Shown here piece by piece: positions 32,801 through 43,200 of a stretch of 64,000 nucleotides of DNA. The translations under genes were made by a program, and so were the position numbers. The notes beneath the pieces are model-generated. The model did no database searches, was not told the origin of the DNA, and saw only the letters and a list, made by a program, of their open reading frames with translations. How positions within the stretch are numbered: position 1 is the stretch's first letter; every line of letters starts with the position of its first letter. This stretch comes from Phaeosaccion multiseriatum. Lineage: Eukaryota > Ochrophyta, other classes. The stretch covers positions 3,534,001 to 3,598,000 of the forward strand of contig OZ218954.1 of the NCBI GenBank assembly GCA_965112735.1, given 5' to 3'.

Positions 32801-35230
32801 CCATCTGTATCACCAACCCGCGTACCTGCATGATCCCCCCGGGAATGTAGGTACTCTTGGCCTCGTGAACGTTGTTGAGCATACGATTCAATCCTGTGAA
32901 TACAAAGTCAAAGTCCGAGGGCCCTGCCAGACCCGTCACGAGCATCCTCTTGTACACATTCACGCCACCCCCACCCCCACCCCCAGCAGTTGGTGATACG
33001 GCTATAGCATCTCCGTCGCCACCCCCTCCCCCCCTTCCCCGGGAACCCGCAGGAGCCTTCACTCGGTAGTCCCTCTCTTCTCGCTTCCCAGCTGCTCCTC
33101 CTCCCTCTCTTGCGCCTCCCCCCCCTTCCTCCCCTGTTCTGCCTTCTCCTCCTCCTCCTCCTCCTCCTTCTCCTCCTCCTGCTGCTGATTGCTGATGGGA
33201 CAGGTGTGATCCACTGCCACTGTCCAGCAACGCCACCAGCACCTGCAAATGCAAGCACCACATGGGCGGAGGAGAGGTAGGCAGGCAGACAGGCATATGG
33301 ACAAAGGAGAGGCAGGCAGGCGTACGGGGAAGGAGGTATGCACAAGCATACGGGCACATGTCAGTCAGATTTAAACCCCCACTCGCCAATCTTGGGAGCC
33401 AGAGCCAGAGCCAGCACCACCACCACCACCAGCAGCAGCAGCAGCGGCAGCAGCAGCAGTAGCGCCTAATCGCAAACTGAAACACTGCAGGATGTAACTG
33501 AACCTGAAACTGCAAGGTTCTGCACTGACCTGGGCTGCCATCTCCATCTGCTTGGTGGGTGCGTCGCTAACCATGCTGCTTCCGAAGGGCACTCCCCACC
33601 CCACGGGGTCGAAGGCGAGGGAGCAGTTCAGCAGAGACACAAACAGCTCAGGGGCGAAGGGTACGGAGGGGCGGGTCAGCTCTCGGCTGAAGCGGCTGTG
33701 GAGAAGGAGGGGGGGCATGGGGCAAGAGGAGGAGGGGAGGAGGAGGAGGAGGAGGAGGAGTGAGTGGAGTAGAAGTATGAGAAAGAGAGAAAGAGAGAGA
33801 GAGAGAGCTGGCATTGAGACAAAACACAGAGAAAGAGGAGTGGAGGAGAGAGGAAGGAAAGGGACGGCAGACCCGAGAGTGCCCACCCACCCCGCCCATC
33901 CACTCCACCCACCAACCCCCCTATACACATATATACATTCACACCCACACATACACACACACACAAGCACGGACGTACCCAGCGCCGGGGTTGAAGTGCT
34001 CATTGGACTGAAAGAGGGGCTCGCACAGCAGCGTGAGGAGGAGCCGGAGAACCTCACAGCGGTTACGTTCGAGGTGCCTCCCGTAGTGGATCTTCACGTC
34101 ACCGACCACCTGAAGGAGTTGGTGACACAGACGGAGGGAGGGAGAGAAAGAGAAAGGAAGGATTGTAGCGATGAGGGAGGTGTGTGTATGGTACACATGA
34201 GCTGTGGTGTTCTATGCTTGAAAGTCGATGCCCTAGTTCGCTCAACAAGAAAAGAGTTCAGCATTAGCGGAGGCAGACGGAAACAACCACATCCGCCACC
34301 GACAGACAGACAGAGAGAGAGAGAGATAAGGTCATGCGGCTTCGCTTCCTCTCTCTCCCTTCTCCCGAGCCTCTCTTCACTCACCTGCAGTCCCTTCTCC
34401 CAGCAGAGCTCTGGGAACTGTAGATCCAGCCCCAGGCGAGAGACGGGAGTGGCCGCTCCTGCGACAGCACGTGCCGCCTCCTCCTCCTCCCCACCACCAC
34501 CAGTAGCAGTGCTAGCCCCATCTTCGGTAAAGGACCCTGCTCTGAACCAGCGCTGCCTTGCTCGGGTCACTCTCTGCGCCGTGAAGGGGGAGACCTGGAC
34601 CGTGAAGGCTGGCAAGAAGAGAAGCTGCATCACCGCGTCGACCAGCACGCTGCCCAGAGGCACCACGCTCCCTGAGGTGTCTTCCTCGTCGCTCGGCTTC
34701 CAGAACAGCCGCTCGAGGAAAGGGTCCACCTCCTCTCCCTCCTCCCAGCCTTCTTCCTCCTCCCAAGAATCCCCTTCCTCTCCTCCCCCTCCTCCCCCGC
34801 TCTCCTCGGATGCCCCGTCCGCCCCCCCTCCTCCCTCCCCTTGCTCCTCCCCCCCCCCCCCCTCCTCCTCCCCATTCGCGTAGAGCGGTCGCCGCCTGTT
34901 ATATCCCTCCAGCAGGAAGGGCATGATTCGAGTGGTGATGCGTATACAGCACAGCGCGTCTTCAAAGCCCCGCCCCGCATGCTCCACTGGGGACTCCAGC
35001 ACGCTGCACAGCTTCGCCACGCAGCGATTGAACAGCGCCGCCACGTTGCCGGGCCTTGTCTTCCTTAAATTGCGTATGTGGGCAGGGGAGATCATCTCAA
35101 ACACCTCCTGCGCAGAGGCGTTGACGTTCCACAACTGGTTCCAGAAGTCATCGTCGGCAGGCGACACGTCGTGTGTATTGAGAGCTTCAAGCGCCTCTCG
35201 GAACTTCACCTTGCTCGCCCCGGCACCCAT
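29844..35230 (-). CDS. HID1: HID1 family protein
   Basis: Homologue of HID1 (high-temperature-induced dauer-1), a peripheral Golgi protein needed for secretory-granule and trans-Golgi trafficking in animals. Exons on the minus strand: 35230-34385, 34109-33979, 33695-33530, 33242-32826, 32600-32520, 32390-32241, 31964-31792, 31554-31422, 31119-30838, 30471-30397, 30152-29844. The start MGAGASKVKFREALEAL fits N-myristoylation, as in animal HID1. Family blocks are clear: SGERNFGVSLNK, MEVFNNIIQYQ, HLVYAIIRRKEVF, LPLNTIMRLLQYLVPQ, TMVGLLPVPHPIVIRKYQ and SMWFTAFMWGVIFVRN near the C-terminus. Two low-complexity inserts (Glu/Gly-rich in exon 1; Gly/Ala-rich in exons 4 and 9) are extra. The first exon starts 378 bp from a divergent gene. 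Several introns carry the GTTGGTGATACAG motif at one or both ends. Confidence 0.95.
30153..30396 (-). mobile_element. Introner-like intron (HID1 intron 10)
   Basis: On the coding strand the intron opens GTTGGTGTCGG directly at the donor and closes CTGTATCACCAACAG at the acceptor. The ends are therefore inverted repeats of GTTGGTG(A)TAC. Both exon junctions read CAG|GT, as a duplicated AGGT target would give. A further internal half-motif, CTTGGTGATATC on the plus strand, lies near 30270. Confidence 0.5.
31337..31397. repeat. (CTCA)n microsatellite, intronic
   Basis: About 15 CTCA units in the HID1 intron between exons 31554-31422 and 31119-30838, close to the donor side. Confidence 0.9.
32601..32825 (-). 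mobile_element. Introner-like intron with terminal inverted repeats (HID1 intron 4)
   Basis: Coding-strand 5' end GTACGCGGGTTGGTGATACAG; 3' end TTTGTATCACTAACTCCCTCAG. GTTGGTGATACAGA pairs with TTTGTATCACTAAC with one mismatch and one wobble-type difference. Exon junctions are CAG|GT on both sides (CATGCAG|GTACG and CCTCAG|GTGAGC). The interior is GGGA-rich simple sequence without coding potential. Confidence 0.55.
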
Positions 35231-35607
35231 CTTGGCCCCTCCCTCCCCTACTGTTTTGGTGTCTTTGTCTTTCTTTTTCTTGACCTTCACTTGTTCCCTC
35301 TTGTGGAAGAAAAAAGAGAGGCCTCGGCAAGTTGCTCTCTGTGTAGAGAAAGGCGCTGCCGGCGACAAGCAGATAGAGTGACAGCACACACAGCCTTCCA
35401 GACCAAGCGACAGCACACACAGACCTTGTATGGAGAGAGAGGGTTTAGAAAAAGGGGGCGGGAGACGTGAGTGCCAACTCGCTGTCCCTGTTGGTTTCCG
35501 ATACTCGTATTCTCCAACTTTGTTGCGCGCGCAAAATCCCCCTTCCCTTGTAGTGGCACGTCTAGGGCTGCACTTCCTGCTTCAGAGCTCTCTAATCACA
35601 CGCAACC
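35231..35607. promoter_or_regulatory. Divergent intergenic region, HID1 / secreted binding protein
   Basis: 378 bp separate two opposed start codons (35230 minus, 35608 plus). It probably contains both promoters and 5' leaders. No classical core motif is obvious. Confidence 0.45.
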
Positions 35608-37392
35608 ATGGGATTGAAGCGGTCGACGCAGAAGAGGAGGCTGCTACTCAGTCTGGCGGTGCTCTTTGTGGGCAGCCGGAGCTGGACTGGAACGGGGCCT
35701 CTCTTTGCCGCAGGCCAAAACCTGGTGGACGGGGAATGTGTCACAGACTTTGACCCCGACGCAGACGTGGACTACTTCCCGGATAAGACCTACCCGGACC
35801 TCGCCGAACTGTTCAACGTCACGTACTTTGGCCACTACAAGATTGTGGAGGACTACCACTCCAACTCGAGGATTGTGCTCTGGCAGTGTGGCACGAGCGA
35901 GCCCAGCGCGGCGGCAAGCGCCAACTTCTCAACGTCGGTCCCCATCTCCGGCGCTCTGATGGACTCTTCTGTAGCTCTCCCGCTGCTGAACATGGTAAGT
36001 GAGTAAGGTGACTGATGGGGGGAGAACTGATGGATCGGAGCCAACCGCAAGGGTCAGGCGCTGCGGCTGGTAGCTATCCAGTTGCTTGCCTTCTTCTTCT
36101 TCTTCTTCTTCTTCTTCTTCTTCTTCTTCTCCTTCCCCTCCTTCCCCTCCTCCTCCTCTCCTCCTCCTCCTCCTCCTCAATTTGACTGAACTCATCACAC
36201 ACACACCTTGCATGTCCTGCCCTGTTGTTCTCTGCCTCCCTCTCCCCACCACCACCACCACCACCACCACCACCACCACCGTTATTATTACTCCACCACC
36301 ACCGTACTTCCTTCCCTTTCCCCTCCCTATCCCCCTGTCCCTTTCCCCTCTTCCTTTCAGCTCGGCGAGAGGACCTCCCTCAAAGCATACATCGGAAACC
36401 TCCTATTCGTCACCGACCCATGCGTCAAGCAGCTAGAGGCCGATGGGGAGGTGGTGGAACCCTATTTCTCCGTAGAAAATGACACGTGCTTCTTCAGCAG
36501 GCTAGACAACGACATGATTGAGGACGTTGGGGTGGATGTGTCCTTCACTTCCAGCCCGTAAGTAGGAGGAGGAGGAGGAGGAGGAGGAGGAGGAGGGTTG
36601 GATTATGCGCTTCCTTGTCTCTCACTCCACTTCGCCCCATCCGTTGCCATCCATCCCTCCTGCCTCCCTCCATCCCCGCCACAAACACAGGATCACCACG
36701 AACCCCTGCGGAGACGACCTCAGTCCGACCGAGCCCCTTCTGAACCGCGTGTCCTACTCCGAGCGTTTCGAGGCTGGGGAGTACGCGAGTCTCAAGGCGG
36801 TGGAATGGCTCAAGTACTTCTCTTACTTCTACAACAAGGAGGCGAGGGCGGAGGAGGTGTATGGAGGCATTGAGCAGCGCTGGGAGTGCACCTCGGTACG
36901 TGTGTGTGTGTGTATGTGTATGGTGTCTGCATTTAGTGTGTTTCTGTTTCACCAACTGGGGCGCTGTATCACCAACTGCTCTGCTATGTCGCCAACTGCT
37001 GTGTGTGCTGGTAGTGCAAGTACGCGCAGGGGCGCAGACCCAAGAGGGGGCGGGCCGATAGGGACTGAGAGGGACTTGATTCTCTGACTCACTAACTGCC
37101 CGTACCCACCCACCCACCCACCCACCCACCTACCCACAGAGCAACGCTCTTCTCTGTAACGGACAGGCCAAGGACATCAAGCAAGTAGCCTGGCTGGGAT
37201 ACTACAACTGGAACGACACCGTGGACGGCAACTGGAACCCACCAGAGGAGGACACGTACTACCACGAGGCCATCACCGCCTCGGGAGGAGAGATGGTCCC
37301 GTGTACCGCCACGGTTTCCTCGAGCTTCGGCGGCGGGTAAGTTACTCTTTTTATTGTTGTTTTTGTTGTTGCTGTTGGTTGCTTTGCGTGTG

Positions 37393-37436
<44 letters not shown>

Positions 37437-38474
37437 ATCTTCCGTCTGACCTTCCCCTCTTAACCCTCCACTGCCGTCTCCCCTCTTGTCCTCCCCTCCC
37501 CCCATCAGATACATGTCCGACGACGAGATGGTGGAGTGCTACGCCAAGGCTGACGTGTGTATCTTCGCAGTCACCGATTGGGACTCCATGTGGGCCGAGA
37601 AGGAGCACGTCCTCAGGAAGCTTCGCTGCATCAAGCTCCGCACGGTGAGAGTGTGTGTGCGTGTGGGTGGGGTGCGTGGGTGGGTGAGAAGAGAGAGAGA
37701 GTGTGTAGGGCGAGTGTGCTTGCGTGTTTGTCGGTGTTATGGGTGTGTAGGTGTGCACCGGAAGCGAAGAGCGAAGCACCGCTCAGAACGACGGCGGGCT
37801 TTCCTTGTGTTCTCCCTCTCATCCCTCCTCCTCCTCCTCCTCGTCTTCCTCCTCCTCCTCCTCCCCCCCCCCTCTCCAGGCGTTTGATGTTGTCGGTAAC
37901 TCCGCTACGGACTGGTTCGAGTCCCGAAAGGCAAACCCCGACGTTCTCTTGGAGGTAAGAGGGAGGGAGAGGGAGAGAGATGGCAGCAGATGGGAACATA
38001 GTGCACCTTACACCACCGTACATGCGTAATGGCACCCCACTCCAAAACAATGCACGTCACTTTGACCAAAGAGGGACTACAGAGCGAGTCATATGCCCGT
38101 CCACTGCCATCCCTCTTCCCTTCTCCCCATCCGCTGCCATCCTTTTTCACTCCCCTTCCCATCCACTGCCATAAAGCCCCTGTCTCCTCACCCCACCCCC
38201 TCCCCTCTCGCCTTCCCTTCCCCTTTCTATTGTATAATATGCATATCTATCCATCTATGTATACTCCCAGGACATGGTGATGGCACTGCACCGCGACAAT
38301 GACATTTTCAACATTGGTGACCACGAGCGTGTGTACCTCCGTCGAGTCATGGGGGGACGTAAGAACCCCGCCGAGGAGGTGGGGATCTTCGATGGAGAGT
38401 GTGCGGATGTTGATCAGGAGTGGGTGACCAGGGCCAACGCGTGTACTCTACGGGAGGACTTGTGCGAGAGTTAA
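35608..38474 (+). CDS. Secreted periplasmic-binding-protein-like protein (possible siderophore/metal binding)
   Basis: Exons: 35608-35994, 36361-36557, 36691-36895, 37140-37336, 37509-37644, 37880-37954, 38271-38474; phases join. The first ~35 residues, basic then hydrophobic (RRLLLSLAVLFVG) and ending near AAG, resemble a signal peptide. The following DYFPDKTYPDLAELFNVTYF, RIVLWQCGTSEP and VPISGALMDSSVALPLL resemble the start of eukaryotic ABC-type solute-binding (TroA/FhuD-like) proteins known from marine algae, where one relative binds ferrichrome. Later blocks include YASLKAVEWLKYFSYFYNKE and MSDDEMVECYAKADVCIF. Many cysteines fit an extracellular fold. There is no obvious C-terminal membrane anchor. 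Ligand is unknown. Confidence 0.75.
37955..38270 (+). mobile_element. Introner-like intron, motif B family
   Basis: Intron 6 of the secreted binding-protein gene. GAGATGGCAGCAGATGGGAA lies ~25 bp after the donor. CCATCCGCTGCCATCC and CCCATCCACTGCCATA, its inverted forms, lie in the 3' half (38127-38172). Interior otherwise pyrimidine-rich. Confidence 0.4.
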
Positions 38475-39344
38475 AAAGGAAGGGAGGAGGGAATGGCAGC
38501 AGACACCGGAATAGTATGTGTAGCGTAGGGTAGTGTAGCGTAGGGTAGTGTAGCGTAGAATAGACGAGGACAGGGGAGAGGAGGAGGGAGAAGAGGCAGC
38601 GCTCGAAGGAGGTGGGCGGGCGCCCTCGTGTGGAGGCAGTGTAAGATACACATCATTTTCGTATGTCAAGGAATACCCCCCCGGGCCCCGGCCCCCGAGC
38701 CGCCCCCCCCCCACCAACGGGAGATTATCAAACGGACAGACTTACACGTAATAAGAGACGGTGGCAGCGGCATGGCAACCGCGAAAGTAGAGCAGTAGTA
38801 GGATCCTTTGCAAGCCTGGGAGCCGAAGAGACGCCGCTGGAAGTAGAGGGGGGGGGGTTTCTCTCCCTTTTCTTGGTTCCCGCCTTTTTCTTCTCCCGCT
38901 CTTCCCCCACCTCTCTCGAGAGAAGAGCGGCACCGGCACAGCATCCAGCCACGGAGCAGCAGTACCAAGGCCCTTAGCAAGTCTGGGAGCCACAGACACG
39001 CCGCTGGGAGTGGAGGTTGGCGCGATAAGGCGGCGGAGTATCGCTCCCCTCTCTTCTGTGCTAAGCTCAAATAGCCTCAACGCACACACCTAGAGAGACC
39101 ATACGGCTGGAGAAACTTCGTGGGATGCTCCTATTCCAAGTGATCTCAGCCCTAGTATGCCCTGTCAGAGCCGCACGTCAACGGGAGGACAATGTAAGAC
39201 AAAAGTGCATTGCAAGTGTGGGAAGCGCGTGGGGAAGGGGGCTAGGAGGAGGAGGATGGACAGCACGGACCGTGGACAAACTATGGGAATGCACCATCGC
39301 GAGTGAGGTCTGACCGAACCGCTGCCGTAGAGGGAAGAGGGCTT
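38475..39344. other. Intergenic with degenerate duplications
   Basis: 38518-38562 holds an ~18-bp repeat of GTAGCGTAGGGTAGT type. 38800-38850 and 38970-39020 are diverged copies of one segment (CAAGCCTGGGAGCC / CAAGTCTGGGAGCC then GACGCCGCTGGAAGT / CACGCCGCTGGGAGT). No conserved gene is recognised. A short frame at 39125-39313 has no known features. Confidence 0.4.
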
Positions 39345-39824
39345 ATGAAGGAGTGGATCGAGGGTGAGAGGGAGGATGGGAGGGCGGACAGAGAGGAAGA
39401 GGCAGCTGGACGGAAGGCAAAACGGGAAGGGGTCCCCCTGAATCACCGGGATGCATGTTTGAAGGGCCTTTTTGCCAGCTTTGGGCTGAACAAGGAGAGT
39501 TTTAGCCTTCCCTCGAAAGAAAAGCGCTCAAAGGTCGGTCAGTCTGTGGAGGAAGGAGGGATGACTCACGCAGGAGCTGACTCGTGCTACCGGCTCATGA
39601 CCAAGTGCGTCCAAAGTGTGTCGTCAATCATCTTCGGTGGTGCCTCGGCCGAGGAGGGGGTCGACGGCTTCGCACTTCGCCACCTGAAGCGGCGGAGAGC
39701 TCGAGGAGGTGGAGGTGCCGATGTGCTTGAGGAGTCTATGCGTGAGATGTTGGAGCATGCTTCCAAAAGGCAGAAGAAGAGGAAGAGGGCAGGTAGTTCT
39801 TCCGCAGCTGAGAACGAGACGTAG
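39345..39824 (+). CDS. Hypothetical protein, basic C-terminus
   Basis: 159-residue open frame from the first ATG; an upstream exon is possible. No family recognised. The body (ACLKGLFASFGLNKESF, SCYRLMTKCVQSVSSIIFGG) is not low complexity. The tail KRRRARGGGGADVLEESMRE then SKRQKKRKRAGSS resembles a bipartite nuclear signal. It is followed at once by a tandem repeat that begins at its stop codon. It may be a real short gene or a remnant of a longer one. Confidence 0.35.
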   Translation: MKEWIEGEREDGRADREEEAAGRKAKREGVPLNHRDACLKGLFASFGLNKESFSLPSKEKRSKVGQSVEEGGMTHAGADSCYRLMTKCVQSVSSIIFGGASAEEGVDGFALRHLKRRRARGGGGADVLEESMREMLEHASKRQKKRKRAGSSSAAENET

Positions 39825-39825
39825 C

Positions 39826-40057
39826 TTGTTGCGAAAGTGTATAGAATCCAAGGCTTTGAAGAGAGAGGAGTACCGCTCCAATGCGTACCACTCTCCCGCA
39901 TTAGTTTGTTGCGAAAGTGTATAGAATCCAAGGCTTTGAAGACAGAGGAGTACCGCTCCAATAGTTACAACTCTCCCGCATTAGTTTGTTGCGAAAGTGT
40001 ATAGAATCCAAGGCTTTGAAGACAGAGGAGTACCGCTCCAATAGTTACAACTCTCCC
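39826..40057. repeat. Tandem repeat, 3 x 80 bp
   Basis: TTGTTGCGAAAGTGTATAGA starts at 39826, 39906 and 39986. Units share ATCCAAGGCTTTGAAGA and GAGTACCGCTCCAAT. Units 2 and 3 are closest. The first unit overlaps the stop codon region of the preceding frame. Confidence 0.92.
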
Positions 40058-40215
40058 CCAATAACAAAACGAAGAGAGATCTGAGCTTTTCTAGAGTGTC
40101 GTCATTCAGCTTGAAGCGGCAGTACAACAAGTCAACCACCGCGGGCACGCTTCCTCCTCTGCCTCCCGCCTTGAAGCTGAACTTGAACTTTCGCTCATGA
40201 CTACCATCGGCTACC
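40058..40215 (-). pseudogene. Possible BTB-like gene fragment
   Basis: On the minus strand 40215-40058 reads KFKFSFKAGGRGG, then VPAVVDLLYCRFKLNDDTLE and KLRSLFVLL, which resembles the second half of a BTB/POZ fold. It runs straight into the 80-bp repeats and lacks a plausible start, so I read it as a remnant. The match is by eye; an unrelated short frame is possible. Confidence 0.25.
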
Positions 40216-40242
40216 ATCTACTATCGTAGTACTGCACTGCCA

Positions 40243-43200
40243 TCATGAGGTGAGGTGAAGTAGTCTAAAAGAGGGCTGCCGCAGCATCGCCCTCTGAATG
40301 TCCGTCAGACTCAACTGCGCCGTCTCCACCACAAACGCCTTCACAAAAAACACCCCGCCCAAGCTCACAACCGCAAACAAGACAAACAGCCCGCCCCAGC
40401 CCAGCGCACTCTTGGCCAAGGGAAGGAGGAGGGTGACGGCCCCGTTGACGGCAAAGAGGAGAGTGATGGCTTGAGCCGCCGCTTGCTGTCTGTACTTGGG
40501 GGGGAAGATTTCGCCCATGAGTACCCAAGTTACAGGTCCGGGCCCGAGCTCGTAGGATGCCACGACCAGATAGAAGCCTGGTTGCGTACGTGACCATACG
40601 CGTGACCATACGTAAGGAAGGGGGGGGTGGGGGGGGGCAGAGGGGGGTGATGATATGGCAGGCTCTTTCCCTAACCCTAACCCTACCTTATTCCTTTCCA
40701 CTTCCCCCCAGCCCCTCACCTGCCATGACGGCCCACGCCACGGTTTCCGTATTCTGCATACTCCCAAAGAGACACGCGATGCCCATGACACCCATCCCGC
40801 AAGTCATGCCAGTCATACCGAGGAGGAGGAGCGTCTTACGGCCGAAACGGTCGATGGTGAAGGCCACGATGAAAGTGACGAGCAGCTTGAGTGTACCCAG
40901 CAAAGCCAGGCCAGTGTTGACGGAGATGATTCCTAATTGTAAGTGGGATAGTTGTACATGTATGTCCGTTTTCTGATTTTCAGCTGGTTCAATGGTTAGA
41001 CGTTATACTCACAGGTGTCGCCAAAGGCCCCCTCGACTCACCTATGTCACTGAAGAGCAGGGCGGCGTAGTAGAGGAGAGCCAGCATGCCGCTGAGCACA
41101 CTCACCACAACTACCCCCGTGCTCACGTAGAGGGACATTCGCACAGACTTAATCTGCCACAGGTTCGTATGTCTGCCATGTGGGGGGTTGTTGCCCATAT
41201 GACTACTGCTGCTGCTGCTGCTGCTGCTGATGCTGCTGCCAATACAACTGCTGCTGTCGCCTTTACCACCACCGCCGCCGCCACCACCACCACCTTGTTG
41301 ATCTTCTGCTTCTCCTCGCTCCCCGCTTGTTGTGTCGGAAGTTCGAGGAAACGAAGGTGTGTTTTGTGGGTGCAGGAATCCTTCCTCTTCCTCCTCCCCT
41401 TTGTCTGGGGCGGTTTCGTCCTTCGATGTCACACGAGCGGAGAGGAGTAAGTAGGAGGGGGGCGAGGGGGAAAGGGGTGAAGGGGAGTAGGGAGAGGGGG
41501 GGGGAGCATAAGAAAAGGAAGGAAGGAAGGAAGGAAGGAAGGAAGGAAGGAAGGAAGGAAGGAAGGAAGAAAGGAAGGAAGGAAGGAAGGAAGGAAGGAA
41601 GGAAGGAAGGAAGGAAGGAAGGAAGGAAGGAAGGAAGGAAGGAAGGAAGGAAGGAAGGAAGGAAGGAAGGAAGGAAGGAAGGAAGGAAGGAAGGAAGGAA
41701 GGAAGGAAGGAAGGAAGGAAGGAAGGAAGGAAGGAAGAAGCCAACCATCAGTTCACTCAGTCAGTCGAGCATCGAAATTCGCAAATCACTCACCTCAGTG
41801 CCGCCGTTGCTGCTATTGCTGCTATTGCTACCATTTTCACCACCATTCTCACTGCTACCCTCTCTGCTACTCCTGCTACTACTACCACTACTAGGCGTGT
41901 TGGTACTAGTGCCGTCGCCAAGCTCCTCATCGAAGTACAGCGCGTCCTTGAGATCCTGGGGCATAGCGAGGGAGAGGGGAGAGGCGAGATGAGGGAGGGC
42001 GGGGACAGGGGGAGCGAGAGAACATCTCAGACCAAGGCAAAGCAAAGTAAGGACCGACAGACAGACAGGCAGACCCGACGCCGCGCGCAACTGTGCGCTA
42101 CCTCACCCCATCCCCTGCCATCCCACCCCACCTCACTCCGTTCACTGCCATCCCATCCCACCCCACTCCATCCGATGCCATCCCATCCCACCCCACCCCA
42201 CTCCATCCACTGCCATCCTCAATCCAAGAGGCCCACCCTTGAGGCGGGTAGGTGCGTGCGTGTGTGCGTGCTTGGGTGGGTGCGTGGGTGCGTTCTTACC
42301 TTCTCAAGTGCTCTCACGTCATCCCACGTGGCGCTTGCGTTGAGGAAGCTCAGCGCCTTCATGATCCTTCTGTTGCTCTCCGTCACCCTGTCAGTGGGGA
42401 CCACGGACCCCCGGAAACCACCTGAACTTGCACCGTATGGAGATGACGGCGCCGATTGCCCTTGTGGTTGCTGCTGTTGTCTCGTCGGGTGGAGCACCCT
42501 GCTTGCCTCCGCTTTGAGAATCAAGCTGGACGGAGCCTGAGGGCGTGAGTGGTGCATGTAGTAGGAGTTTAGAAGCGGGTAGGATGGAATGGTAGGGGAT
42601 GGGTAGATTTATGTATCCACTCTGCTCTATATCACCAACGGCTCACCTGTGGGAGATACTTTAGCCCCACGAGGCCGATGAGGGAAGTCACGGCCATGCC
42701 AAAGTACGCCAGGGCAGGATGGTTGAGTGCGAGGCCTGCAGCAGCAGTTGGTGGTACAGCAGAATGCGAGCAAGCACGGCAACATAAGAGATCGAGATGA
42801 CGAGAGCCACATATCCGCACCCACCCAGTGAAGAGGCAAGAGAGGAGCCAAATCAATGAGGGTGACACGGGGTATCGATTGGCAGCCCAACCAATGAAGA
42901 GGAAGAAAGAGAGAGACGGACAGAAAGAGCAGGGGGAAATAAGAGAGAGAGGGGAAGTAGAAAGAGCAAATCAGAAGAGAAGAGAAAGAGAAGAGAGAGA
43001 AGAGACAGAGAAAAGAACGCGTCCCTCCCTCTCTCCCTCCCTCCCTTCCGCCACCCCCTTCCTCACCTCCGACGTAGCCCACTAGTAAGCCCACAACGAT
43101 AGCCACCTCCTCCATTGAGTTGAGCATGCCTCGAATGGAGGGAGGGGCCAGTTCGCCTACATAGGTGGGTATGAAGTGCAGGACAATGCCCATACCCGCC

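Noticed and set aside
40671-40689. CCCTAACCCTAACCCTACC as a telomere tract
   Set aside because: Under three units, inside a transporter intron; too short to be telomeric.
41514-41735. AAGG repeat as coding (KEGRKEGRKEGR)
   Set aside because: It is a tetranucleotide microsatellite flanked by transporter exons with proper splice sites.
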